From Nostoc sp. UHCC 0302 (GTDB lineage: Bacteria > Cyanobacteriota > Cyanobacteriia > Cyanobacteriales > Nostocaceae), in the NCBI RefSeq assembly GCF_038096175.1, contig NZ_CP151099.1, forward strand, positions 8,162,001 to 8,226,000: a stretch of DNA of 64,000 nt. The letters run 5' to 3'. The notes below the pieces were generated by a model that was not told the origin of the DNA, ran no database searches, and saw only the letters and a program-made list of their open reading frames with translations. Shown here one piece after another: positions 8,555 through 17,152 of this stretch (the first letter of the stretch is position 1; each line of letters opens with the position of its first letter). The translations under genes and the position numbers were made by a program.

Positions 8555-10651
8555 TCAACGGTTGCCGGCTGGGTAAGTGCTTGGCAGCGGGTTGAAACCT
8601 GGGGGAATGTTGTTAACAATGCCCTGACGATCATCCTCTGGCGTAATCCCGATCGCCTTACAACCTTGCCCACCGTAATGCGGTAGCGTGGTCACAATAC
8701 TATCAGGAATTGTTGCAAACGAGGCCGGCAGTGGTGGTGAAATACCAAGCAGACGCTTTGAATCAAAACCAGATAGCAGGCTGTCTGAGATTGGCGAATT
8801 GATGTCCCGTGGGCCAAGGTATTTCTGCTCAAATCCTGGCGGGGCATAGTGGTTGAACTTCGGGGAGTTGCCAGCTGCAAGCGCCTGTGCCTCATCGGGG
8901 AGGCTAGCGAGCGGAGGCAGTCCGAAAATCGTGTTGATCGTCTCAATTACCGAATTGTGATCACCCTCGACGTGTGAGACAGCGTGTGTCCGTGCGTAGG
9001 GTGAGATCAAGATCAGCGGCACGCGGATACCCCGGGAAAGGGGCAGTCCATCAGGGCCATAGGACAGAATACGTGGCGGAACATGGTCGTAGAAACCATC
9101 TGACTCGTCATAAGTGATAATGATGGCACTCTGTCTCCAGAGGTTTGGACGTGAGGCGATCGCGTTGATCACGCGGGCTGCCATCGCCTCGCTGAGTTGT
9201 CGGTCGGTGTAACCTGGATGGTCGTCATCCCCTGACTTGGATGCATTAATTGCGGCAACTTCATCTGCGGGCGTTTTGGGGTTCGTGATTGGTGGCTTTA
9301 ACCCTTGCTGGTTCGTGTAGCCACCACGGATATAAAATACACCCCCTCTAGGCAGCTTGTTATTGGCAATGTCGGTGAAGAAGTCACCAAGCCCGCGTAG
9401 ACTGTCGCTCACCTGCGGTGTATTGGCGATATAGCCGAAATACTGTGCGCCGTTGTGATGGCTAACGTATGCATTGTGCGAGGCAACCCCGTTCGTATCA
9501 GTCGGCTCAAGATCATAGCCTTCCTGATACCAGCGCCAATTGACGGGCTTGGTTCTGAGGTTCTGGATGAACGGAATGTCCTGCTGGATATCTGGCAAAT
9601 CGAACAAAGGATTTTTGTTGCCAGATAACACTGCCTGAATGTTGCGGCCCAGGAAGGTGAGGGGTAGGCTTGCGAAGGTCAGGTTTGAGGCAATGTTGCT
9701 ATCGGCGTAGCTCTCTTTCGCACCGCTTGGCTGCTTGTTGCCTGTCGTCTCGTCGAACTGAGAGCCGTAGAAGGGTTGCGGGTCGTTGACTATCGGCACT
9801 CCCTGCGTTGTACCAGTGTGGCTGCCCACAGTGTAAGACTGTCCGTCTGAGCCATGCTTGATCCACTGTGTCTCACCTGACTGTCCTGCGAGCATCGCGA
9901 TCGCATTCGGGGTAGAAGGTGTGTCTTCGGTTGCAAAGATGTTATCAAAGACTGTGAAGCGGCTAGCCCACTTCCAAAAGAACGGAATCGTGTCGCAATC
10001 GATGTGTGACATGACAAGGTTTGCAAACTGCTTGCCTTCAGCGATGTTAGCTGTACCACCTTTGGATGCAAAGCGCCTGTACTCATCGTAGGCAAACTGA
10101 TCCATCTGCGGTTCACCGTTCACGATGTGAAGCTTAGTCGCCAGGCCAGTGTGTGAGTGGTCAACGCTATCAATGGCGCTGGCGTTCTGTTCAGCCCCGA
10201 TCCGGAATGGCTGAACTTTGACAGTTAGGCCGTTGGTGTCTGTGTAGGTTTGAGTGAAGCCCGGCGTTTTCTCTGGAGAACGAGGCCTACGTCCGTCCGA
10301 ATAGAGTCCATTGACGCCTGGAAAGGTTCCGTATTCGTTATCGAACGAGTGATTCTCGTTGAAGATCACGAAGACGTACTTAATCCGATCTCGGAGTAAC
10401 TTGGTGAGCAGGCTCTTTGGCAGCTTAGGTTCTCTGGCTGGTTCATTAAAGTATGGAGCGATGTCACGGCTGACATCCGGCTGGGCGGTGACGGTCGAGT
10501 CTTCAGACCACGCTTCGCGTCGAAAGGATTCTTTCGCGTTTGCCGAGGCAGCAAACGTCAACGGCAAAATAGAGGACTGTAGCAGCGAAACTGCCAGTGC
10601 TAGAGCAAAACGCGACTTATTAAATGGTTTTTTAGCACATTTTGTTGGCAA
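8555..10651 (-). CDS. Secreted phosphoesterase (acid phosphatase / phospholipase C family)
   Basis: 698 aa. A signal peptide occupies about residues 12-39 (hydrophobic core then AASANA). The NENHSFDNEYGTFPG motif at about residues 98-112 and the ITYDESDGFYDHVPP segment are hallmarks of the PF04185 phosphoesterase family (AcpA acid phosphatase, non-specific phospholipase C), metal-dependent hydrolases of phosphate esters, here probably periplasmic or secreted. GC-rich codon use suggests acquisition from a proteobacterium. The listed start is a TTG only 5 bp from the left end of the IS630 insertion; no ATG or Shine-Dalgarno sits in the expected place, so the original 5' end may have been displaced (see findings). 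Otherwise full length. Confidence 0.82.
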   Translation of the reverse strand: MPTKCAKKPFNKSRFALALAVSLLQSSILPLTFAASANAKESFRREAWSEDSTVTAQPDVSRDIAPYFNEPAREPKLPKSLLTKLLRDRIKYVFVIFNENHSFDNEYGTFPGVNGLYSDGRRPRSPEKTPGFTQTYTDTNGLTVKVQPFRIGAEQNASAIDSVDHSHTGLATKLHIVNGEPQMDQFAYDEYRRFASKGGTANIAEGKQFANLVMSHIDCDTIPFFWKWASRFTVFDNIFATEDTPSTPNAIAMLAGQSGETQWIKHGSDGQSYTVGSHTGTTQGVPIVNDPQPFYGSQFDETTGNKQPSGAKESYADSNIASNLTFASLPLTFLGRNIQAVLSGNKNPLFDLPDIQQDIPFIQNLRTKPVNWRWYQEGYDLEPTDTNGVASHNAYVSHHNGAQYFGYIANTPQVSDSLRGLGDFFTDIANNKLPRGGVFYIRGGYTNQQGLKPPITNPKTPADEVAAINASKSGDDDHPGYTDRQLSEAMAARVINAIASRPNLWRQSAIIITYDESDGFYDHVPPRILSYGPDGLPLSRGIRVPLILISPYARTHAVSHVEGDHNSVIETINTIFGLPPLASLPDEAQALAAGNSPKFNHYAPPGFEQKYLGPRDINSPISDSLLSGFDSKRLLGISPPLPASFATIPDSIVTTLPHYGGQGCKAIGITPEDDRQGIVNNIPPGFNPLPSTYPAGNR

Positions 10652-10695
10652 ATTAAGTAGGTAGGCACCGAAATTTTCTACTATGTAACAAAATC

Positions 10696-11265
10696 TTAAG
10701 TTGATAATCTAGAGCTAAATTTTACACGATGTGTGTTGTGATTGTTTTTTTTTCCTCTAGCTTGAACACCATTGATGACGGCGTAAGCGAGATCTAGCTC
10801 ATCATCAAATGCTTGCCCGGATAACTCATCTTTCTTGAGATGTTGCCATTCCAATTCAATTGGATTCATTTCTGAGCAATATTTCGGGAGAAAAAAGATG
10901 TACAAACCCTGACTTTCCCATTTTTTCCACAATTGTTGAACTTCTTGGCAGCGATGTATTGGCCCGTTATCTTGCACAATCACGCTGATACGTCCAGTTT
11001 CTTGGGCTTGTTTGGCTTCTTTCTCCATCATTTCTATATAAGATTTACGGTCAACACCACCGATAACTAAACCGTAAACAAAACTGATTAAAGGTTGGAG
11101 AAGCCCGATAATACTTAATCTGCGACCACGGCGTTTAGTCTGTTCTAACCGTTTTTGCTCACCTCTAAAGTAATATGTATAACTAGGTTCGCTCCACATA
11201 CAGAACCCTGACTCGTCTAGGTATTTCAGGTCTATTTCACCAGTGGCAGCAGCTAATTCCAACAT
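10696..11265 (-). CDS. IS630 transposase, catalytic part (orfB)
   Basis: 189 aa from its first ATG, carrying the DDE catalytic core: DESGF (first Asp), VQDNG (second Asp), and NPIELEWQHLKK (Glu), plus the GRRLSIIGLL segment common in cyanobacterial IS630 transposases. The frame is open further upstream to the A7G5 run near 11346-11357, encoding GVDWKRTRKSHKGKQDP, the expected linker sequence; orfB is therefore translated by fusion to orfA through a -1 shift or slippage rather than from this ATG. Confidence 0.85.
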   Translation of the reverse strand: MLELAAATGEIDLKYLDESGFCMWSEPSYTYYFRGEQKRLEQTKRRGRRLSIIGLLQPLISFVYGLVIGGVDRKSYIEMMEKEAKQAQETGRISVIVQDNGPIHRCQEVQQLWKKWESQGLYIFFLPKYCSEMNPIELEWQHLKKDELSGQAFDDELDLAYAVINGVQARGKKNNHNTHRVKFSSRLST

Positions 11266-11294
11266 GTCTAGGTCTGCTTGCTTGTTTGCTCGTG

Positions 11295-11774
11295 CTACTG
11301 GGTCTTGTTTTCCTTTATGGCTTTTCCTTGTCCGTTTCCAATCGACCCCCTTTTTTTGAGTACCCGTCTTAATCTGTCGGCACTCATCTCAACGTTGCGT
11401 TCTGTTTTCAACTTCAAAGCTAACTGAGAACTATTGTATGTGCGTGGCTCGTTTCTGAGGCATTCTTCTAAAAATATCATGTCATCCTCAAGCCACTTTG
11501 GTTTCCCCCCTCGCCCAGGAGATTCCCAAAGCCCTTCTGTGCCCAGTTTTTGCCATTGATGCAAAACTTTTGTGACTGTTTTTTTGTGACAATCAAAGTG
11601 ATCTGCTATCTTCTCTACATACCAACCATGTGCATTTAGCCTGATTATTTCCGCCCTGTCTTTGACTTTCTGTGGTACATCCTGTTTTCTCAGATTTAGT
11701 AAAGTTTGGTCTTGCTCAGGAGTCAGAAATACCCTTAAACGCGCACCCATACACCAACTACCTTGTAGATGCAT
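11295..11774 (-). CDS. IS630 transposase, DNA-binding part (orfA)
   Basis: 159 aa. It has a helix-turn-helix pair: LNAHGWYVEKIADHFDCHKKTV and a second winged-helix unit ending ADRLRRVLKKRG, which recognise the terminal repeats. The natural start may be the ATG at 11750 (MGARLRVFLTPEQ). After the A7 run the frame gives 17 unrelated residues and a stop, whereas the -1 frame continues into the catalytic domain. Confidence 0.82.
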   Translation of the reverse strand: MHLQGSWCMGARLRVFLTPEQDQTLLNLRKQDVPQKVKDRAEIIRLNAHGWYVEKIADHFDCHKKTVTKVLHQWQKLGTEGLWESPGRGGKPKWLEDDMIFLEECLRNEPRTYNSSQLALKLKTERNVEMSADRLRRVLKKRGSIGNGQGKAIKENKTQ

Positions 11775-11972
11775 TATCAGTCTTTACATATCTTAACATA
11801 GCTGACTTTTTTGGCACCTACCTACTTAGCTTTAGCTAGTTTCAAGATTATTACACCAGTCGATACACAGTCGAACCATTTAGAAGAGGTTTTGCTAGTT
11901 ATATTCTTTTTGCTTAACATCAGGGATTTCCAAAGAGTAAATGATCTGAACTGAACAAATCTCAAAAGACTT

Positions 11973-12066
11973 TATTTACAGCAGAATTCAGAAGTGAAAC
12001 AGTCTTTATGCTTGGCTTTGAGACCTAGTTTGTGTACTCCACCTTTCTTGAAATACGCTGTTAGTA
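11973..12066. repeat. TTTACAGCAGA palindromic repeat family, copy 1
   Basis: Starts TTATTTACAGCAGAATTCAG and ends CTTGAAATACGCTGTTA, imperfect inverted ends. The interior CTTGGCTTTGAGAC is shared with the copy at 62.84-63.02 kb. It lies just right of the IS630 element in a gene-poor stretch. Confidence 0.55.
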
Positions 12067-12529
12067 AAACTGATAATCAATACGACCCTTCTTAGGTAAA
12101 TAAATAAATTGCCTATTAAGAGAATGTCAAGGACAAATTTGGAAAATCCAATAACTTAGCTAATTAGTAGTTTAAGTACAAATTTTAATATTGCAAACAA
12201 GGATGACGGAAATGTGACAAAAATGTGTACCCAGTATTTTTAATACTAAATTTTAATTAAGAATAAGTTAAAAAAAACAGTAATTTAAAATGAGCCAAAA
12301 ATTTATAGGAATTGAGTTTGCTCGTTTTGCTTTAGTTAATTAGTAATAGATAATCCCGTAAATCATTTAATTTTAAATTTTGTATTATTTTGATTTAAAA
12401 ACATCTAACTAAACTTTGAATTGTTCCATTTTCAGATTCTTCAATTTTAGATTTTGTGGAAAATTATCATATAAGAAATCTTAGAATCTAACTTTATTAA
12501 TATAGATATGATGTCTGTTAAATTGCCCG
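12067..12529. other. AT-rich intergenic DNA, nothing recognised
   Basis: No open frame, RNA or repeat that I can support. The whole gap between the IS630 element and the CHAT gene (11827-12863) is non-coding and filled mostly with palindromic repeats at its two ends. Confidence 0.45.
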
Positions 12530-12686
12530 TAATACAGCGTTTTGTATCTAAATGGAGTACATCCTTTACCCCCCTTAATTCCCCCGATGTATTGGGGGGA
12601 AATTGCCAATCTAGTTCCCTCCCCTTTCCAAGGGGAGGGTTAGGGAGGGGTATTTTTGTACTTCACTAACTTGCAATCTGCTGTAA
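12530..12686. repeat. ACAGCAG palindromic repeat family, copy 2, with C/G-rich insert
   Basis: The ends AATACAGCGTTTTG and CTTGCAATCTGCTGTAAA are inverted. The interior contains two C/G-rich hairpins (AATTCCCCC with GGGGGGAAATT near 12578-12604, and a CCCTCCCC/GGGGAGGG stem near 12620-12645), the common cyanobacterial cccccttaattccccc repeat. Confidence 0.5.
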
Positions 12687-12690
12687 AAGC

Positions 12691-12730
12691 ACCCCACCCT
12701 ACAAAAGTGGAGCTTTTGCAGGGTGGGGTA
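12691..12730. terminator. Strong GC-rich hairpin 3' of the CHAT gene
   Basis: ACCCCACCCT (12691-12700) and AGGGTGGGGT (12720-12729) pair perfectly, with an inner CAAAAG/CTTTTG stem. It lies about 130 bp beyond the stop of the minus-strand CHAT gene. There is no clear U-tract, so termination is only inferred. Confidence 0.45.
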
Positions 12731-12863
12731 ATACGAATATTATGGTTACTCTAACGGAGTAATCACTCTGGATATTGTACCAATCTTCATTTGACATCTG
12801 GAAAGTATTGATTAAGTCGAAATGAAGAATTCTATATTCTTCTTCAACTACATTTCAAAAACT

Positions 12864-15800
12864 TTAATTCAGCTTACCTGTAATTGTAAATGCTGCCCAA
12901 TAGTAAGGATGACCGTAAAGCTTTTCATTTGATGCCATCTTACTGATTTTATATCGTTGCGTTGTTAAATAAGCTCTAATGCTTGAATCTTCCGAATGTA
13001 AATTATTTAGTAATTCTTCGTACCATTTTGTTAATTCTCCAGCCGTTAATTCTTTTAGCCATGCTATTGCTTCACCTAAAGCAGTTACTGCTGATTTATT
13101 TGGCTGTAATCGTCGATAGAACTCTATCATTACCAAAGCGGTAGCAGATGATTCTACAGTCCAAATGGTACTAACTATATGAGGAACTCCCAAACTCAAA
13201 AAAGCAGTGGCTAATCCCACATATTCAGTGCTGATATTTTGGTTGGTAGTACTTAAATTTTCACAAGCCGAGAGCGTAACAAGATTGTAACTCGCTAGAT
13301 GATGTTGACAGATTTCTTCTAGCGTAAGTTTGTCTTCGTTTGCTAATAATAATGCTGACTTTTTAGGCTCATTAAAATTGTTGTTAACATAACCAGTGAA
13401 GTGAAATATATGATAATTATCAAATAAGGCATTTTCTACAACTTTTTTCTGAGCTTCTGACCCCTGAAGCCGCTGGGTATTATCGAACATTTGGCTAACA
13501 ATTTCAGATTCAAGACTAGCAAATTTTAGTGCCGGATAACCTTTAGTTTCAGGATATTCAACACTAAGTAGTAACTGATTTTGCCACTGCCAATTCTGTT
13601 CTATTTCTCTTGATAAACCTATTTGAGCGCTAGGTAGATAAGTAATAATAAAATTCGACTCCACATGAGGAAAATCTGCCTGAGATGGAGAAGAGAAATT
13701 AAAAAGCCCATGAAGAGGCAATCTATGCAAATCGCGGTGGGGAATTAAAATTAGTTGGGTGATGCCTTCAAGTTCTTGGGTAATTGTAGAAATATTCAGG
13801 ATGTTATGCAGGTGTAACAGCTTTTGTTCCATATCCACGCACCAAGAATGCTGACTTTTACTTTCTTGGTCTTGGGCTGTGCGACGATATTCCTGATATT
13901 GGTTATGCCAATCTTCTAACCATTCTTCAAATTCGATAAGGCGTCGTACTGCTTCGGGTAGGGGCAATTCATTTAGACGTACAGCGTCTTCCCCATCAGA
14001 TATTGCCCCTAAATCTTGTATGGGTGTAAATAGTAGAATCGGTGATGGTGCGCCGTCTTTGAGAATGAAGGTGTGTAGGGCGGCTGGGCTGATATGCCAG
14101 TAGACGATCGCTGTTGTAGGATTGAGCAGTTGTTGAATTGCGCCATAATTGGGTGAGTAAATTTCATCACACCAACCAAAAAGCAACCAGTTTAAACAAG
14201 CATTTTTGCCATGTTCGGCAAATTCCCAGGCTTCGACCAAATCACCAGACTCCACAGCTAAATCAACTGCTAGTTGAGCAAAGCCTGTAAATTTCAAAAC
14301 TAGCTGTTTTTTACTTTCATCAGAACGAGTTACTTCACTCAGCAATTGTCTTAACAAATCTGTACCGCGTTGCTGTAATTCTGGTACTTGTGTTGTTTGC
14401 CCTAAACCTACAAGTGTTTTGATCAGCGATTGTAAAATTTCTAGATGCAACTGGGCAAAATCTTCTGATGTCAGAGTTAGCAACGCTTGATGATACTCAG
14501 CTACAGCTTTGCGCCAATAGTCGCGGGGTTTAGAATGTTTTTTGCCTAGCTCGTAGTAAGTATTACCGATCGCTAAATGTAATCTACCCCAACCTTCTGG
14601 GTGAGTATCTGGGCGAAGATGTTTTAACCCTTCCTCATAGCTGGCTAATTTTCCTTCATAACCTCCCTGTTGAAGAGCAGGATTTTTTACAGTTATGCTG
14701 TTGGACAAACTCGGCAATGTGTCAGCATTCACTAAATTACCAATAGCAGCGCCTCGGCCAATCCAAGCTTCCCAATAGTCCTGTCTGATTTGTAAAGCAC
14801 CGTCATAAGAGGCGATCGCTTCGGCAAATTGTTCTAAATAAAACAATGCTACTGCTTGATTGTACCAAGCTAGGTGGAAGTCAGGTTTGATTGCTATAGC
14901 TTGGCCATAAGAGGCGATCGCTTCTTCGCGTTGTCCTAAGTTGTCTAAGGCTATACCTCGGTTATACCAAGCCAAGTAAAAGTCGGCTTGAATTGAGAGT
15001 GCTTTATCCCAGGAGGCGATCGCTTCTGACCACTGTTTCAAATTAAACAGCACTACACCCCTGTCTATCCAGACTTCGTAATAATCGGGTTGGATTTCTA
15101 GTGCTTGGTCATAAGATGCGATCGCTTCTTCATATTGCTCACCTACAGCTAGCGCGATTCCTCGGTAGTACCAGTTTTCCTGGTCTTCTGGTTGCAGATG
15201 TAGTGCTTGGTCATAACTGGCAATCGCTTCTCGTAGCCACCCTAACTTCAACTGTGCGAAACCTCGGCTAGCCCAAGCTTCGTAGTAGTCTGGCTTGATT
15301 TCTATAGCTTTTTCAAAGGAGGCAATTGCTTCTTCAAAGTTTCCTAATTCTCCGAGAGTTCCACCTCGGTTGCACCAAGCCTTATAAAAGTCTGGTTTGA
15401 GTTCTATAGCTGTTTCATAAGATGCGAGGGCTTCGGTAAAACGTTCTAAATGAAACAGTGTCAAGCCGCGGTTAAACCAATATTCCCAAAAGTTGGGTTT
15501 TAGTTCGATGGCTTTCTCGTAAGAAGCGATCGCTCCTAACAAATCACCCGTTTTCGCTTGCTGAAGACCTTGGTAAAAACAAGCTTGATCTGCGGCAATC
15601 GGATTTGATTGATTACTTTGGCGCTCAATTATACTTGGGACATTGCTTGTTTTAATTGCCAAATTAGAAGCAAGTTGCTGTACTAGATTGGCACTTTGAT
15701 CTAACCTTACCCACAACTCATCTAAAGCATAGGCAACATTTGGTTCTAAATTTACCAGCGCCTTATCCCAGGTTTCGTCTGTAGTTTCACGAATGGGATT

Positions 15801-16850
15801 AACTAAATTTGCTGATGTTGTAGTTTGGTAATTTTTTTCTTCATACCCCCACCTCAGTTCCCCTAAGTTAGTGATTGAATCTTCTTCTGCCGGCGCCAGG
15901 AAACCTATTGGTGTCGTAACTTGGGCATCTTCCTCTTCATATTGCCATACCAGTTCTTCTAAGTTATCCAGCAATATTTCCTCAACCGAATCGTTATGAG
16001 TTGCTGGCGTAACGTTTTCGACCTCTGGCTGATCATATTCCCATAAGTTATTCGGCAATATTTCCTCAACCGCAGCGTTATGAGTTGCTGGCGTAACGTT
16101 TTCGACTTCTGGCTCATCATATTCCCATAACTGATCTCCTAAAGTGCGAATCAGTTCTTGTCCAGGAGTAGACGGTAGAGGTTCTTCAAGCGTTGTGCTT
16201 TCAATAATATCTGGCTCATCATATTCCCATAACTGATCCCCTAAACTGCGGATCAGTTCTTGTCCAGGAGTAGATGGCAAGGGTTCTTCAGGCGTTGTGG
16301 TTTCAATAATATCCGGCTGATCATATTCCCATAACTGATCTCCTAAACTGCGGATCAGTTCTTGTCCAGGAGTAGATGGTAAGGGTTCTTCAGGTGTTGT
16401 AATGTCGATTTCATCTTGCGGCTGATTGTCCTCGGATACTGTTGGTGCGTTTTGTAACAGCCTGATGCCAATATCATAGGCTAAGTCTCCGATTCTACCA
16501 ACACCAAGTTCACCTAGTTGCACCATCCGCCTTGCTAACTGATGATTCGGTGCAGATGCAGCTAGCAACTCTTCGCCAAATGTCTCTAACCAATTTATCC
16601 AATGCTCAACTGGAATGCGGCTCTCCATCCGCCGCAGATAACTTAGTACCCATTGTTGTCCACGTTGTTGATGCACACCTGCCAACAATTGGATAAATGA
16701 TTGTTCCAGATCCGTATTCGATGGATCTGATGTTTGTCCTACTGCCTTATATCGCCTTGCACCCTTTAGAGAACGAGTCTGCTGACTGCCAAAGGGGCGC
16801 TTCAAATACCTGTTAAACCACTGCAATAGCCGCCTGAGCATCTGCCCCAC
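12864..16850 (-). CDS. TPR-CHAT domain protein with altered catalytic His
   Basis: 1328 aa. Order: a basic N-terminus and a helical domain (about 40-150) shared with the neighbouring 231-aa protein; a linker with three 34-aa repeats (about 140-242) and two related shorter units; about nine TPR units (about 430-720, EAIASYDQALEIQPDYYE type); and a C-terminal CHAT domain (about 1020-1328), a caspase-like peptidase fold. The CHAT Cys is present in LSACEN (about C1196), but the usual HFxGH motif reads HFTGYV, with Tyr1154 in place of the catalytic His. Probable role: scaffold or (pseudo)protease in signalling. ATG start; no partner gene besides the paralogue upstream. Confidence 0.85.
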   Translation of the reverse strand: MGQMLRRLLQWFNRYLKRPFGSQQTRSLKGARRYKAVGQTSDPSNTDLEQSFIQLLAGVHQQRGQQWVLSYLRRMESRIPVEHWINWLETFGEELLAASAPNHQLARRMVQLGELGVGRIGDLAYDIGIRLLQNAPTVSEDNQPQDEIDITTPEEPLPSTPGQELIRSLGDQLWEYDQPDIIETTTPEEPLPSTPGQELIRSLGDQLWEYDEPDIIESTTLEEPLPSTPGQELIRTLGDQLWEYDEPEVENVTPATHNAAVEEILPNNLWEYDQPEVENVTPATHNDSVEEILLDNLEELVWQYEEEDAQVTTPIGFLAPAEEDSITNLGELRWGYEEKNYQTTTSANLVNPIRETTDETWDKALVNLEPNVAYALDELWVRLDQSANLVQQLASNLAIKTSNVPSIIERQSNQSNPIAADQACFYQGLQQAKTGDLLGAIASYEKAIELKPNFWEYWFNRGLTLFHLERFTEALASYETAIELKPDFYKAWCNRGGTLGELGNFEEAIASFEKAIEIKPDYYEAWASRGFAQLKLGWLREAIASYDQALHLQPEDQENWYYRGIALAVGEQYEEAIASYDQALEIQPDYYEVWIDRGVVLFNLKQWSEAIASWDKALSIQADFYLAWYNRGIALDNLGQREEAIASYGQAIAIKPDFHLAWYNQAVALFYLEQFAEAIASYDGALQIRQDYWEAWIGRGAAIGNLVNADTLPSLSNSITVKNPALQQGGYEGKLASYEEGLKHLRPDTHPEGWGRLHLAIGNTYYELGKKHSKPRDYWRKAVAEYHQALLTLTSEDFAQLHLEILQSLIKTLVGLGQTTQVPELQQRGTDLLRQLLSEVTRSDESKKQLVLKFTGFAQLAVDLAVESGDLVEAWEFAEHGKNACLNWLLFGWCDEIYSPNYGAIQQLLNPTTAIVYWHISPAALHTFILKDGAPSPILLFTPIQDLGAISDGEDAVRLNELPLPEAVRRLIEFEEWLEDWHNQYQEYRRTAQDQESKSQHSWCVDMEQKLLHLHNILNISTITQELEGITQLILIPHRDLHRLPLHGLFNFSSPSQADFPHVESNFIITYLPSAQIGLSREIEQNWQWQNQLLLSVEYPETKGYPALKFASLESEIVSQMFDNTQRLQGSEAQKKVVENALFDNYHIFHFTGYVNNNFNEPKKSALLLANEDKLTLEEICQHHLASYNLVTLSACENLSTTNQNISTEYVGLATAFLSLGVPHIVSTIWTVESSATALVMIEFYRRLQPNKSAVTALGEAIAWLKELTAGELTKWYEELLNNLHSEDSSIRAYLTTQRYKISKMASNEKLYGHPYYWAAFTITGKLN
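16126..16431 (-). repeat. Three 102-bp tandem repeats inside the CHAT gene
   Basis: Units start at 16126, 16228 and 16330 (phase marker CATAACTGAT), 102 bp each, encoding 34-residue units containing EEPLPSTPGQELIRSLGDQL and WEYDQPDI. Near-identity at DNA level implies recent expansion or homogenisation, so copy number may vary between strains. Confidence 0.85.
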
Positions 16851-17001
16851 TCTTGGATTTTGTTTTTCCTAGATTTTAGCCAGCGTTGTGATCATAAAAT
16901 TATGATTTAGGTAATAACCCACTATATCCGGGTAGTGCTTCCGTCGCAACTTTACAAAAGCTATACATAACTTTATTAAGTTGTGGATTTGCCTACACGC
17001 T

Positions 17002-17126
17002 AAATTTACAGCAGATTCAGCAGTAGAGACGTGCCATAGCGCGTCTGTACAGAAGCCAGATATAAAATTACTCTATATCTGACTCATGAGTTGAAAATAC
17101 CTCATTAACTTGCAAACTGCTAATTT
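17002..17126. repeat. TTTACAGCAGA palindromic repeat family, copy 3
   Basis: Left end AAATTTACAGCAGATTCAG, right end CTTGCAAACTGCTAATTT. An inner hairpin GTAGAGACGTGCCATAGCGCGTCTGTAC (17023-17050) belongs to the gtagagacg hairpin family. It separates the two N-terminal paralogues (CHAT and 231-aa genes). Confidence 0.6.
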
Positions 17127-17152
17127 ATTTTTGAATTTGTCCCTAGAAATGA

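Larger units (their letters stand above)
10656..11826 (-). mobile_element. IS630-family insertion sequence, 1171 bp
   Basis: The ends are inverted repeats: left AGTAGGTAGGCACCGAAA from 10656, and the reverse complement of the right end AGTAGGTAGGTGCCAAAA from 11826, 15 of 18 matching. A TA dinucleotide flanks both sides (10654-10655 and 11827-11828), the target duplication typical of IS630/Tc1-mariner elements. The transposase is encoded in two overlapping frames and keeps its DDE residues, so the copy may still be active. It is inserted at the 5' end of the phosphoesterase reading frame. Confidence 0.93.
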
